64,000 bases of DNA from Geosiphon pyriformis (GCA_016748015.1 JAAOMT010000307.1:8071-72070), one strand, 5' to 3'. Positions 46,690 to 60,434 are shown, counted from the stretch's first letter. Numbers and translations are program-made. Notes: generated by a model not told the origin, from the letters alone.

Positions 46690-46990
46690 TGAAAGACTAG
46701 AATAGAAACAAAGCTAGGAACTATCAAAGTGAGGGTAACTTCTATTTAATAAAAGAAGTCAGGAAGTCTTTGAACCAGGTATTCAATCAATGCACAACCT
46801 TTTCTCAAGAGTCTTTATGGTCTACAAGAGTCTTTATAGTCTACAAAAGAATTTCAAAAAGATAGACTACGAAGCGATATTGATAAATATTGCCCTGATA
46901 TACCATTTAGAAAGAAAAGGAAACCTGATAATGGAATTAAACCATGGCTAAGTCAATCCACAAACTCCATTTTGACGAATTTATCTTAAA
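46690..46990 (+). pseudogene. Unidentified reading frame broken by a 19-bp tandem duplication
   Basis: One frame reads NYQSEGNFYLIKEVRKSLNQ, then VFNQCTTFSQESLWST. CAAGAGTCTTTATGGTCTA (46806-46824) is then repeated with one change at 46825-46843, shifting the frame. Removing one copy continues the protein as KEFQKDRLRSDIDKYCPDIP, with a basic stretch (FRKKRKPDNGIKPW) and a stop near 46988. The composition is protein-like and unlike the desert. No ATG start was found, and no family was recognised. It may be a decayed host gene or transposon exon. Confidence 0.4.
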
Positions 46991-49900
46991 ATTGCCAGTC
47001 ATTTGACTGCACTGCTTTAAATCTCCTAATCAGCATGCTTTTAAACCAACAAACAAAAATTATCAAAAGTTAATGAAAAAAATTAAAAAAAGAAAAATCA
47101 ATTGACCGATAGTAATAATAATAATAATAATAATCTCAACAATTTTAATATGTTTCAGTGAATTTTAATTAAAGTCAGATTTATAAGAGATTCGAAAAGC
47201 ATTATGAGAATCAACTTTTTTTCTGTAATTTTGAGAATCGGCAAATATTTCTAAAGACCAGTTGTTATTCTTGAATTCTTTTTCCCTTGAGACTAATTCC
47301 CAACTTTATACTTCTTGTCTTAATTTTCAGTATAACCAACTCATCCCTTTTCATATTCTTTTCGAATCTATCTATGAAAATTTAAAGTTAAATTTGATTT
47401 TCAACATTATTTTTTCCTATTTTTTAAGCAAATAAATATATTAGGCAAAATTATTTGAACCTAAATTTATTTAAGATAATTGATATATATTAAGGAATGC
47501 TATTTTATAGGTTTTAATTAAAAATAAATTTATTTGTCGATAGTTAAGAAAATTCAGAAATTTAATAAATTATAATAAAAAAAATATTTAAAGAAAAGTA
47601 ATTTTTTAATATAAGATTTTAACAAAGTACAATTTTTATGTTTTAGTTGACAAATCTTTAATTCAAAATAAATTTTATTTCAAAAAATTGGGTTTTTAAA
47701 GAAAATATAAATGGCTAATACTAAAAATTTAAAAATTTAAATATATTGATATATTGATATATTGTTTTTTTGAATAATCTATTATTAAATTTATACCATA
47801 TGGTAATTGTTTGAATAATATTTGACAACAAATTTTGTATTTAATCTCTTTAATTAAAGTTTGAATTTATTTTTAGTTTGTTATCATGTTATTTAATCAT
47901 ATTTGTGAATTTCGAAAAATAAAAATTAAATAATGGACATTTGTAAATTCTTTTACTTTAATTAAATCTCTTTCTAATAATTTAAATAAGAATTTTTTAT
48001 ATACAACTTCTGATATTACACAAAAGATCATTTATTAAAACCATTATTTAAATGCTGATAAGAATTATAAATTACATTTAGTAAATTGCCAAAAAAGTAA
48101 ATTGTTAAATAAAACATGAATATAAATTTTAATAAATTGTATGAAATAATTCTTTGATAATATAATTTGTAAATATTTTTATAATTATTATTGTTGTTTA
48201 AATCGCTTGTTTACTTTTTTTTTAAAAAAAAAATAATGTTTTTACTTATTTTTAATTCATTACTTAAAAAATTTAGTTTTAATTCTTAAATTATTATTGC
48301 TAATTAATAATCAAAAGTAAAATTATGTTATTAATTACTCTATTTTATATATATTTTTTAATGCTTTTATAAAATAATTATATTACTATTTACATATTTA
48401 AAATAAAACATTTTATAATAAATGCAGTTCATGTTTTATTTGAATATAATCAGTTATTTGAACTTATATTATAATTATCAGTCTTTTGAATTAAATAAAC
48501 TCATTTTTTTTATTATATTCAAACATTTTTTAATATTACAACTGAATATTTAAGATTAATATAATAACTAACTAAGAAAAAAATTAATATTACTTAAATT
48601 AACATGACAATCAAATATTTTTAATTTATCATTAATTTAAAATTTGAAACATGATAAATAAAAAAATACAAACTTAAATTAACAAAATTTATAAATGTAA
48701 TTTTGAAAAAAAGTTTATATTTTATACTAGTAATTGTTAAAATATAATCAAAAAATATTTTATTTATTTATGCAAAAAGTAAAAAATATAGGCTAAATAG
48801 ATTTTAGCAGAGTAATTAATAAGATATCAAGTATAATAATCGTTGAAATGAATAAAAAATAATAACTTTATTCTTTATTATCTTGCGAAATAGGAATTAA
48901 AGTTAAACTTTAATTAGCAATAAAAAAAGACTAAAATTAAGTATATTTATAATAAGTAAAATTTATTGTTAATAATATAAATTGAAACTTTGATTTATAA
49001 AATGTGAAATACTTTATTTTTTTATAAGAATTTTTAAATATTCAAAATATTTTGGTTTAATTAATCAATAATATTTAATTTATAAAACAAGTATATTATA
49101 TTGTTTTGGTTAATATATAAATAAAACTTTTTATGATATTTTGGTTTTTTAATTTTTTTTTAAATTTAAATCTAAATTTTGATCTCATTTTAATTTAATA
49201 TTATTTGTAATTTAAAATATATTTCAAAAAATAAGGTTTTTTTATTTTTTTTTTACGAATACAGCCTGAAGTTTTAAAATAAATAATATTAAATTTATAT
49301 TAAAAAAATATATGTTAAGTTTCATCAATATTTAATTTCATTATTATGAAATATTATTTATAATCAGCAAAAATTAATTGGTATTATAAATACTTTTAAT
49401 TAAATAATTTATATTATAAAATTTTTGATTAAAGCATTCAAAGTTAGTTTTAAGAACAGACAAAATAAAAAATAAAAAGCAGCTGTTAATAAAACTTTTC
49501 TGTTTTAATATTAGACAAAAAAAATCAATTAACAAAAAATAATTTTATTAATAAAATATCTATTATTAAAGCATAATATCAAAGATATTTTATTTTAATA
49601 GATAAAAGTCTTTTAATTTTTAAAAATTTTGAATTATATCTCAATTTTTAAATGTCTTCTAATTCTTATATTAATTTTATTTAGGATTTTAAAATGTAAT
49701 TTTTTATAGTTTACAATAATCTTAAATTAGTTATTATTATTATTATTGTGTTGTTGCTATTAATATTCTATAAATAATTAAATTAATAATTTTTATTAAA
49801 TTTATTTAATAGTTAAACTTATTTAATTAATTTGTAGCAAATAGTAGTTTAATAAATAATAACATTTTGTGATTTATTAAACATAAAAAAACAACAATAT

Positions 49901-50814
49901 AAATAGAAATTCTGCTTTTAAGAAATTATTTATTTTTTAAATATATGATTTAAAAAAGAGTTTTTTTAATTATAATTTATTCATATTTAATATTTTCTTT
50001 CTATTTATACACATATTAGAAAACAAAAAAATCAAAAAAACTAATTTAAAAATACATAATTACAACCTATGTTTACTTTGTTAAGAAAATATTTTAAATA
50101 AAATTTTTTAATTATTATAATATATATTAATTTATATTTTAAAAAAACTTTATAAATAATAATAAATTAGTTAATAAAATAATTAAAAATTTAATTTATA
50201 TTTTATCTAATTAATATAACAGTTATAAAACTAATTTTTATTACTATAAATAAATTTTATAAGAGTATTTGTCAAATATTAATAAAATTGATAGAAAAAA
50301 ATTTAATAAAATTTATACAGCAACTATAAGTGATAAATTAATTAATAAATATAATCTAAAACATTATAATTTAATAAAATATAAAAGATAAAAATTAGAA
50401 AGAGATATAGCAATAAGAATTATATTAATAAACAGCATAAAAATAATTAAAAAGATAAACAAACTATTATTATTATTATTATAATTATTATTAATTTATA
50501 TTAAATCAATTTATATTTACATATTATAATTTATTTTTAATCTAAATATTATCAATTTACTTATTTTTTTACATTGTATTAACAATTAAATATTTAAAAA
50601 ATTATTAAAATTAATAATAGTAATTATTTACAAAATATAAAAATATTTAAAATTAAAAATTGTCTAAAAATAATTGAAAAACTTATTTTAATTCATTTTT
50701 TTGGTATAATTAATTATAATTTATATTTAGATAATATCATAAAATATGAATTTAGTTATAATATTTACAATAATATATAAATTTATAATATTTAATTATA
50801 TTAATTAATATATT
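46991..50814. other. AT desert, nothing recognised
   Basis: Up to about 47400 the DNA is milder, with an (AAT)n tract near 47114-47135; beyond that it is extremely A+T-rich. No coding frame was recognised on either strand. Confidence 0.5.
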
Positions 50815-51452
50815 ATAAAGCAATAATAATAACAATAACAATAATAACAATAATAACAATAGCAATAACAACAATAATAATAATAGCAATAACAATAATT
50901 ATAATAATAACAATAGTAACAACAGTAATAATAATAACAACAATAATAATAATAATAATAAAATAATAATAATAATAATAATAATAACGATAATAACAAT
51001 AATAATAGTAATAACAACACTAATAATAACAACAATAATAACAACAACAATAACAACAATAATAATAATAATAATAATAACAACAACAATAATAAAAACA
51101 GTAATAATAATAATAATAGCAATAATAACAATAGCAATAACAATAATAATAATTATAACAGCAGCAATATTATTAACAGTAATAATAGCAATAACAACAA
51201 TAACAGTAATAATAACAATAATAATAACAATAGCAATAACAATAACAACAACAACAATAATAATAATAATAATAATAACAATAATAATAACAATAATAAT
51301 AACAATAATAACAGTAATAACAGTAATAACAACAATAATAATAACAATAATAACAATAATAACAATAACAATAATAACAATAATAACAATAGCAATAACA
51401 ATAATTATAATAATAACAATAGTAACAACAGTAATAATAATAACAACAATAA

Positions 51453-51483
<31 letters not shown>

Positions 51484-52342
51484 AGCAATAACAACAATAA
51501 TAATAACAACAATAATAACAATAACAATAACAACAATAATAACAATAATAATAACAACAACAAAAATAATAAAAACAGTAATAATAAATAATAATAGCAA
51601 TAATAACAATAGCAATAACAATAATAATAATAACAATAATAACAACAACAAAAATAATAACAACAATAATAACAATAACAATAACAGTAATAACAATAAT
51701 AACAATAATAACAACAATAATAATAACAATAATAACAATAATAACAATAATAATAACAATAACAATAACAATAACAATAATAATAACAATAATAATAACA
51801 ACAATAATAGTAATAATAATAATAACAACAATAATAACAACAACAACAATAATAATAATAATAATAACAATAATAATAATAACAGTAATAACAACAACAA
51901 TAACAATAATAATAACAATAAAAATAATAATAGCAATAATAATAATAACAATAATAACAACAACAAAAATAATAACAATAATAATAACAATAACAATAAC
52001 AACAATAACAATAATAACAGTAATAACAACAATAATAATAACAATAATAACAATAATAACAATAATAATAACAATAATAATAACAATAATAATAACAATA
52101 ACAATAATAACAATAGCAGTAATAACAGTAATAACAACAATAATAACAATAATAATAATAATAACAATAATAATAACAATAATAATAACAGTAATAACAG
52201 TAATAACAGTAATAACAACAATAATAATAACAATAATAACAATAACAACAATAACAATAGTAATAATAACAATAGCAACAACAATAATAAAAATAACAAA
52301 AACAATAGTAACAACAACAATAGCAATAATGACAACAAAAAA
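50815..52342. repeat. 1.5-kb interspersed AAT/AAC trinucleotide array
   Basis: More than 1.5 kb is built from AAT, AAC and rarer AGT, AGC and AAA triplets, in near-constant register. On the minus strand it gives artificial poly-Leu, poly-Ile/Val and poly-Tyr/Cys frames. The array has internal segmental copies. A stretch starting AATAGCAATAACAATAATTA recurs at 50882 and 51388 (offset 506) and is almost identical for about 75 bases. AAAAACAGTAATAATA recurs at 51094 and 51571. It has therefore grown by larger duplications as well as by triplet slippage. Confidence 0.9.
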
Positions 52343-53559
52343 AGTCAAAAAAGAATAAAAAATATATGAAGTCTTATAAATCAAATAATCTAATTGTCAT
52401 TTGTTATTTTTATTTATGATAATAATAATGATAAACTCTAATAATCTTAATTTTTATTAGTTTATTGATCTTTTCATAAAAGATATATTTTAAATAATTC
52501 TTAATTAATATATTATATTAATTATATAGTGTTCTATTTATACTTAAAAAAAAACAATATTCTCTTTATTTATTGTGATTATTTTTGAGTTTGATGTTTT
52601 ATTGTTTATTTGTTGACTTAATTTAACAATTTCTAATTTATCAAACTAAAAAGTGTAATTTTAAATATTTTCATGTAAAAATATCTATTTAAAGAGTTTT
52701 ATTAATATTCTGCAACAATTTTTTTATAAATATTGTTGCTATTTCCTTTTGTTATTCTTTTTCTCAAATTAATTTTTTTCTTTCAATTCCAATTTACCAT
52801 TATAAAATAAAAAAATTTATATATTTTTATAAAATTATAAATGATAAATTAATTTATGAGTTTGATTGTTAATTCCATTAATTAGATTTTACAAGAATTT
52901 TTAAACATAATTTCGTTTAAAATTAATTAATTTTAATGTTAACTTAATTTAAAAAGAAGATAAACTTATTAATTATATTAATATCTTAATTTGATTCTAT
53001 ATGTTTAATATGAAAAATAATATAATTTTAAACAAAATTGGTTTTAATTTTTCTGTTTTGATTTTATAATTAAAGTTTATAAATAACATTTTTATTTTAA
53101 ATTAAATCAAGCTTTTTAATAAAAATATTGCTTTTTAAAATTGTTGTTATATAAAAAACAATTAATTTTAATTTTAATTTGGCACAAATAATAAAAAATT
53201 CAAAAAATAAAACTGATTACTAATTATTATCTTGATTAATTCTTTTTTATAAGTGATTATATTTTAATTAAATTTTATTATATTATTATATTATTATATT
53301 ATAATATTTAAAATATAAATTAAAACGTTTCTTATATTCATTCAAATATTTTAAAATATTAAATATGTAATTTATCAAGATTTAATTCAAATTTTTCAAA
53401 AAATTAATAATTAATTTTTTTTGAATACAATTTATTCCTTTTTTAAACATTTTTTATTGATATAATTAAGATTACATATAAAATATTATTATTAACTCAT
53501 TCTATAGATAATTTTTGGATCTCATAAAAGTATATATACTATCCTTTGCTAATTCTTGT
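52343..53559. other. AT desert right of the array
   Basis: Very A+T-rich, no frame or repeat recognised apart from short TTATA repeats near 53280-53300. Confidence 0.45.
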
Positions 53560-54500
53560 ACATTAAAATTTGTAATAATAATAAATTTAATTTATATATG
53601 TATAACTTTTGTTGCTCTTAAAATACTATTACAGAGCAGAATTTTTGCAACTTTTTAAAAAAATCATATATAATTGAAGTTTTTTGCAAAGTGACGAAAT
53701 TTTCTTCTAGCTTTTTTGTATGGTGTTCAATTAAATAGTCTTCAAAATAATCAATAATGTTTTTAGAATAAGCTTGTCAACAGTAATAAGTAATTCTAAA
53801 TGGTAAGTACTTCATATTTATTAAGAGAAATCTTACCACTGTATATAGTATTTATAGAAGAAATAAACATATAAATTTATTTTATCCAAAATATTTTGAA
53901 ACAAATAAAAACCTTTACTTGAGAATTAGATCAAAAATATTAGATTAAATATTATGTTTAGCAAAAATAATTGTATTGTTTTCCCTTTTAACCTAATTAA
54001 TAGAGAATGTTATAACAAAATATTGTGTAATATTGCTGCTGCTAAAATTTGTGAATGAGAATGAAAAGTTTTTATATTAGATGCTTTTCCAAAAACAATT
54101 CTAACATCAGAAAAATTTTGAATTCCCAAAATTATGATAAAGTGAGAAAGAATTGCTAAAATGCCATTGATAAGATATAAAAAGCTTTTTCAAATATTGA
54201 TATTTCAATCTGCAGTCTTTATACTAATATGTAATTGACAAGTGATCAGATAAAAAATTAAAAAATACATTTTTGAAATTCAATATTTGTAAATAAATTT
54301 GAGAATTAAAATTTTATTGAACTGAAGAAATATTTTTTAATTGTTTAGTTTATTGAAAAGTAACTTTTGTTTTTGGAAAATAAAGAAAATCTCAGATAGC
54401 TAAAAAATTTTTCTGAGTAGCTGGTCATGTGTTGAAACAGCATAATCCATGTTTATAGTAATAGAACCTCACTTTGTCATAGGAAAATTTTTTTTAATTA
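53560..54500 (-). pseudogene. Decayed reading frame of unknown family
   Basis: The minus strand holds several protein-like segments in order. One near 54180-54010 reads LINGILAILSHFIIILGIQN and goes on through FSDVRIVFGKA and HSHSQILAAAILHNIL without a stop for about 58 codons. Another near 53760-53640 reads YFEDYLIEHHTKKLEENFVT and LQKTSIIYDFFKKLQKFCS. Stops and frame changes separate them. At this base composition such open runs are unlikely to be pure chance. The order of pieces suggests one old gene, possibly transposon-derived, but no motif identifies it. Confidence 0.3.
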
Positions 54501-56569
54501 AATTGGTTAATTAAAATTAGTTTATTAGTGTTATAGATTTTTAGAAATTAATAAGTAAATTATAGATCCAAAAATAATAGCATTAATATTATATTTTGAT
54601 TTTGTGAATTTTGTTATGTTTTTATGGATTTGGTCACATTTACAAGATTCTAGTGTCAATTACCACTTTTCTCCAGATATTTATAGTGTTATGGCCAACA
54701 TATATATTTGTTGCAGGAATTGCCAATTTTTTTTGTTTAACTAATTGAATGTATATTAGTTTACCTAATATCAATAAAAGGTTTTATAAAAACAAAAAAA
54801 GTTAGCCTAAATTATTACACATTTAAATTTGAAATTAAAACCAATATAATAGTAATATCTTAATAAGAATTTTAAGCAATATAAATTTTTGTCTTATTAA
54901 AACAAAATATAATAATTACTTTTTTAAACCAGAACAAGATTATAATATTAATGTTTAGTTTAAAGTTATAAAAAATACAAAATTTGTTTTAATCGTATTA
55001 CATATATTTTTGAATGATTTTTTTAATTGTTGTTTGACTTTAAAAAGTGATCTGATTGATGTATTTTGGGCTTTGCTATAAAATTTACACTTTTATAAAA
55101 TATTACATTTTTAAACCTATTCATCTATTTGGTGTAAAGCTTAAATTGTTGCTGAGAATTTATTTTTCTTTTCAAAATTTTATGTACTGTAGATTCTTCT
55201 ATGCCAAATTAACTTATTAATATAATATTAGAAAGTGTTGCCTGGACAAAATCTTATTTTTTAAGCAAGTGTAAAGAAAATTATGTTTTTTTTATGAGTA
55301 CAACGAGTGAAGTTTTTCTTTTTATATAAAGTTTTCTATAATTGCAAAATAATGGTTAAAAATATTAAATAAAATAAACTTTTATTTCAAATAAATAATT
55401 TTTTTTGGATATTTCAAAATAATTCTTCGGATTAGGAAAAAAAATTATTACAGTTGATTGATTATCTATTTTCGGTTTAACAAGATTTACCATGTACATT
55501 CAATTTGTTTTAATAAGGAAATGGTTTTTAAAAATCTTTCTGAAATCGAAAAGCACATATTTGTTTAGCTATATGAGAATTAAGATTATTTACCCTTATT
55601 TGATTGAAATAGATCAAGAATGTATTCACAACAGAAGAATTGGTCAACTGTTTTAACAAATTAATTTATCCATTCCCCAACCCTTTAAAACAAAATGACA
55701 ACGACTAAGAGAAAATGTTGGCAATGGATATGTTCACATAAATCCACAAATAATCTCATTACCATGAAAACTTTACTAATTAGAATAATTCTACATTAAA
55801 GGCTGTATTAATCAAAAAAATACATAAATTAAAAAGTCATTTATTTCTTTAAATTTTTTTTACTAAATTTTAAAATATAACTTTTCAAGAAAAATAATTT
55901 ATTGTCAAAAAAATTAAAATTAATATATTGATATATATATATATATACATTAATTTAATCTAACTTAATTTAATTTAATATTATTTATTTGGTATTATAA
56001 ATTATCAAAATTTATAAATTTAATTCACATTTTTCAAAAATTACATTGTTACCTTTATTGAATTTCTTAAAATTTGAAACAAAATTATATAGAAAATTTT
56101 TTAAAAAATTAATGTAATACTTGCCTAAAGAAAGTTTTTAACTGATCTACTCTTTGTTGTAAAAATAAATGACAATATAAATAATTTCCAAATGTAATTT
56201 CTAAATAAACCCAAAATGTGCTAAACTACTTAACCAACATTGCAATTCTCTATTTTTAATGTGGTAAACGCTGGAATTTTTATTGTAACAATTTATCCCT
56301 TTTTCGTGGTTGACCAAATGGAATAACAGATAGCAAGCTGGGAATAGAGAAAATGGTGTCAAGTATCATTTTTTGTTTCAATCTTTATACCATATTCCAC
56401 CAAAAACACGTTATAAAATCACCTTTCATATCAATTGTATAAACCAATTGAATTAATTTTCATTCTATAATAAACTACTTTACTTAAAATCACATGTTCC
56501 AAGTTCAATCTTCCTTTGCTTATCATTAATTATTTTTTTTTTATCTGATCTGATTTGGAATTTGTGTAT
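54501..56569. other. AT-rich DNA, nothing recognised
   Basis: Composition alternates between desert and milder patches (55.4-55.8 kb and 56.1-56.5 kb). No gene or repeat was defined. The right end is the 3' flank of the Sel1 pseudogene. Confidence 0.45.
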
Positions 56570-56587
56570 TTATGTATTCAATCTAGA

Positions 56588-57994
56588 TTTTTCGCAGTTT
56601 TCCATCCATTTCGAATGCTTTTTTCTCATTTTTTGTTGTCCCCTTCCATATAAATAACAAAGTGCAAGATCGTGTTGTGCCAGTGTATGTCCCGCTTCTG
56701 CTGCTTTTGAATAAAGTTCAAATGCTTTTTCTAAATTTTTTGTCGTTTCTTCTCTATTAGCATAACAATTTGCAAGATAGTATTGTGCATTTAAATCTCC
56801 CGCCCCCACTGCTTTTAAAAAAAGTTCAAATGCTTTTTCTAAATTTTTCGTTGTTTTTTCTCCATTAGCATAAAAAGCTGCGAGATTGAATTGTGCCATT
56901 TTATGTCCTGCCTCTGCTGCTTTTGAAAAAAGTTCAAATCCTTTTTCTGAATTTTTTGTTGTTCCTTCTCCATTTAAATAACAATTTGCAAGATTGTATT
57001 GTGCTGTTGTATGTTCCGCTTCTGCTGCTTTTAAATAAAGTTGAAATGCTTTTTCAGAATTTTATGTTGTTCCTTCTCCATTATCATAACAAACTGCAAG
57101 ATTGTATTGTGCCAGTGTATGTCCCGCCTCTATTGCTTTTGAATAAAGTTGAAATGCTTTTTCTGATTTTTCGTTGTTCCTTTTCCATTAGCATGACAAA
57201 GTGCAAGATTAAATTGTGCCGTTGTATGTCCCGCCTCTGCTGCTTTTGAATAAAGTTGAAATGCTTTTTCAGAATTTTTTGTTGTCCCCCTTCCATATAA
57301 ATAACAAAGTGCAAGATTGAGTTGTGTCATTGTATGTCCCGCCTCTGCTGCTTTTGAATAAAGTTTGAATGCTTTTTCAGAATTTTTCGTTGTTCCTTCT
57401 TCATTATCATAACAAACTGCAAGGCTATATTCAGCATCTGAATCTCCTGCCTCTACCACTTTTAAATAAAGTTCAAATGCTTTTTCTCGATCTTGTTTAG
57501 TACTGATTCCATTATAATAGCAACGTCCTAAGAAGAATTGTCCAAAAGAGTTGTCTGCATTCGCTGCTTTTCAAAATTCTAAAAATGCTCTTTTTAAATT
57601 AGGAATAGTTCCAATCCCATGTTCTAAAGAAAAGCCGAGCAAGATATAGTCTGCCGAACACTTTGAACTTTTATTATTTAAGCAATTGAAGAAGTTTTCA
57701 GGTTTTTTCTGATTGAACTCAACATATTTTTTCACCGAGTCAGCAACTTTTGAATATTCACTAGCTGAAAAAATGGCCAAATTTTTTTTGATGACAATTA
57801 ATGCTCCTTCAAGCCATTCGAAGGATGAAGTTGCATTTTCAATTGATGAAGTTAAAGAAATGATTTTTTGTAGCAACACAAATGAATTATTAAACCTCCA
57901 ATATTTTGGATGGGTAAAGAAGTATTTAATCTTGCTAATAAATAAAGATTTTAACCTATAATCAAATTCCCGAAAAGCCTTGGCCTTGAAACGC
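56588..57994 (-). pseudogene. Sel1-repeat protein gene with ten repeats (broken)
   Basis: After an N-terminal helical region (YWRFNNSFVLLQKIISLTSS, then SSFEWLEGALIVIKK and KKYVEF) ten 36-residue Sel1 repeats follow, each of the form AQYNLAxCYxNGxGTTKNxEKAFxLYxKAAEAGH. Sel1 repeats form an alpha-solenoid used for protein contacts. Four lesions break the gene: TGA after FLEF (family Trp), a one-base loss in GGAACAACGAAAAATCAG near 57165, AAA to TAA after GEGTT near 57062, and loss of one G from the GGGGG run at about 56646, as seen against the intact repeat at 57286. The frame is open back to about 57994 without an ATG; TGATTATAG before GTTAAAATC may be an acceptor, so an upstream exon is likely. 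A kinase domain, present in the right-edge relative, is absent. Confidence 0.75.
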
Positions 57995-58317
57995 TAGAAA
58001 GTTCTGAAAATAGATGCCTATTTTGTAAATTGTTTAAACGGGTAAAGATTTTTAAATCCAAAGACGTAAAAAAGGCTGATGATGTTTGTTATTGTCAATG
58101 ATAAATTTTCTAAATCTACAATCTAGTTCCCAAGATTGCAGATGGTTCTTTTTTAACCTATAATCACATTTCTGAAAAGGCTAAACCTTAAAGAAATCTG
58201 AAATGCTGAAAATAGACGCCCATTTCATTTCCTCATTGCTTAAACGGGTAAAAGTGCAAAAGGCGTAAAAAGGCTGAATATGATAAATTTTCTAAATATA
58301 TAATCTAATCTTAACAT
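57950..58317. repeat. Imperfect 0.2-kb tandem duplication at the 5' end of the Sel1 pseudogene
   Basis: AACCTATAATCA starts copies at 57953 and 58155 (offset 202). Both continue with ATT.C.GAAAAG, CTGAAAATAGA.GCC and AAACGGGTAAA, and both contain GATAAATTTTCTAAAT near their right ends. The left copy covers the probable intron acceptor and first visible codons of the Sel1 pseudogene. The right copy is non-coding. Confidence 0.65.
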
Positions 58318-60434
58318 TACAGTTGGTCTTCGTTAGCTCTAGCCAGTTCAGTAATAACAAATTTAATAACATTTCCTTTGCATAAAGTTTACAGCGAGTC
58401 GATAAACCAATTTAATTAATTAGTTATTCTCATAATTTTGTTTTAAAGAAAATGCCAAATCTCAATATTACCTTGATATTCACATTAAATTAAAATTTTC
58501 AAAATTATCATCTTTGTATTTCACTTGGCAAATATTTTGTTTAAAATTTTATACATATTGGTTGATATTTGAATATGTTAGATAAAATCTAAATTACAAA
58601 AATTAATTACTGTGTATCTTTGCCTTGAAGTTATATATTTTTGAAGTATAAACGCTTTAAATCCATTATAAAATTTGATGAATTCAGCATTACTTTATTG
58701 AGTAGAGATATTTAAGTTTTAATGAAAAAATTAGTAAAATTTACTCAAAGAAATTGAGTATATTGAAACCTATAATGTAATTTTCACCAACTGTATTAAT
58801 ATCTAAGTACTGAAATATGAAGAGATGAATTCATAAAATGTGATTCAGTCAAAATTAAAGGCTAATTCAAAATTTATGATTTTTTAAGCCTTGAGACTTT
58901 GAAGTTTTACAGCAAATCATTCTTGTTTAAGATTGTCACAGTATTATGTATAATTTTTGTTGAAATTAATAAATTTGGCTATTTTCCTGTGAGTTCTTGT
59001 CTTTATATAAAAGATTTTGAAACTTTGAGTTAAAATAACTATTAAATAATTAAATATTAAATAATCAAAGATTAAATAATATAATTTTAAATTAAATAAT
59101 AAAAACCAAGAAGAATTTCATATTTATTTGCTTTTATAGTTTAATTTTATAATTGGGAAAATGTTTAAGGTATTTATTACATAATTATTATATTGATAAA
59201 ATATATAATAAAATATTGAATTTTTAGAGTTAAAAAATTTTAAATTAAAAATAACATATGTTTGTTGTTAAAATGGTTTGAAAAAAATATAACACCAAAA
59301 AAAATATAAATTTTTAATTATAATTATAATTTTTGAAGTTCTAAGATCGTATTAAAAATAGCAATATAACATAAAAACTCAAATTTTCTTTTATAAATTG
59401 TATTTTTTAAAATATTATTTCATTTAAATATTTTAAATATTTAAATAATAATTAATAAATCAAATTTAATACTTTTAGATAAATCGAATAAATTTTAATA
59501 TAATAAAAAAAAGTTATAATTTTAAATGAAAAGAATCTAAAATCCAAAAAAAAATTCTATTATATTTATAAATCTATTTTTAAATCTATACGTTTGGGAA
59601 AAATATCTTAATCATAAATTGTTAAATTTTTTAAGAATCTAACAAATTGAAAATATATATTATTCTAAAGTAATTTTTTTTATTTAAAATTTTTTTAATT
59701 ATTTTATTAATATTTTATTTTACAGTTCATTTATTTTTATTTCTTAATTATACAATTATGTTATTTTTAAATTAGATAATCATATATCTTTTCTATTTAT
59801 AATATGACTTATAATATATATTAATATTATTTTTTACTTTATTCTTTAATATTTATTTATATTTACTTTTATTCTTGACTTTTTTTATTTTTATTTTAGT
59901 TGAAACTTTATTTGTTTACAGTTTTAGAAACTTTTAATTTGCAATAGTTAAAAAAAATTAAAAAAATTAGGTTAAAAGTTTTACAAACTATTTAAAATTT
60001 GAGTTAAACTAATTTGATGAGAATATTTCAAGTTTTTACATATAAATTTTATAATAAAAAAACAATTATTGCACCAACACGCTTATATTTTAAAAAATTT
60101 ATCGTATACGTAATGATAAAACATAACTTTAATTAAGCATTAAATCCGGATAAGAATTTTTAATTCAATAATATTGTTTAATAAAACCTTTTAGCAGTCA
60201 ATTAATTATTATGACATTATCAAAAATAGATATATAACTTTTTTATTTTATTTTCATAACCAAAAAATTACTATTAGATTCTTTTTAGAGTTAAGATTTT
60301 TTTGATATTATTCATAAAATTTATTTATATGACTAATTTCATCAAAAACGAAAATTTTTTTCAGAAAAACTGACTTCTCTACTAATAATTTAGAAATTTA
60401 ATTTTCTAATTTGCAAAGATTTTTATTTTAAAAC
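58318..60434. other. AT-rich DNA, nothing recognised
   Basis: The first 600 bases are milder in composition and may contain the upstream exon or promoter of the Sel1 pseudogene, but no exon could be defined. The rest is desert. Confidence 0.45.

Noticed and set aside
50805-52384. Very long minus-strand reading frames made of poly-Leu, Ile/Val or Tyr/Cys
   Set aside because: They are a consequence of stop-free TTA/TTG triplets of the microsatellite in every frame; no start context, no complexity and no similarity support a protein.
56893-57249. Plus-strand frame over the Sel1 repeats and the idea of a CRISPR-like array
   Set aside because: The 108-bp periodicity is the 36-residue Sel1 repeat read on the minus strand; there are no short conserved repeats with unique spacers, and the genome is eukaryotic.
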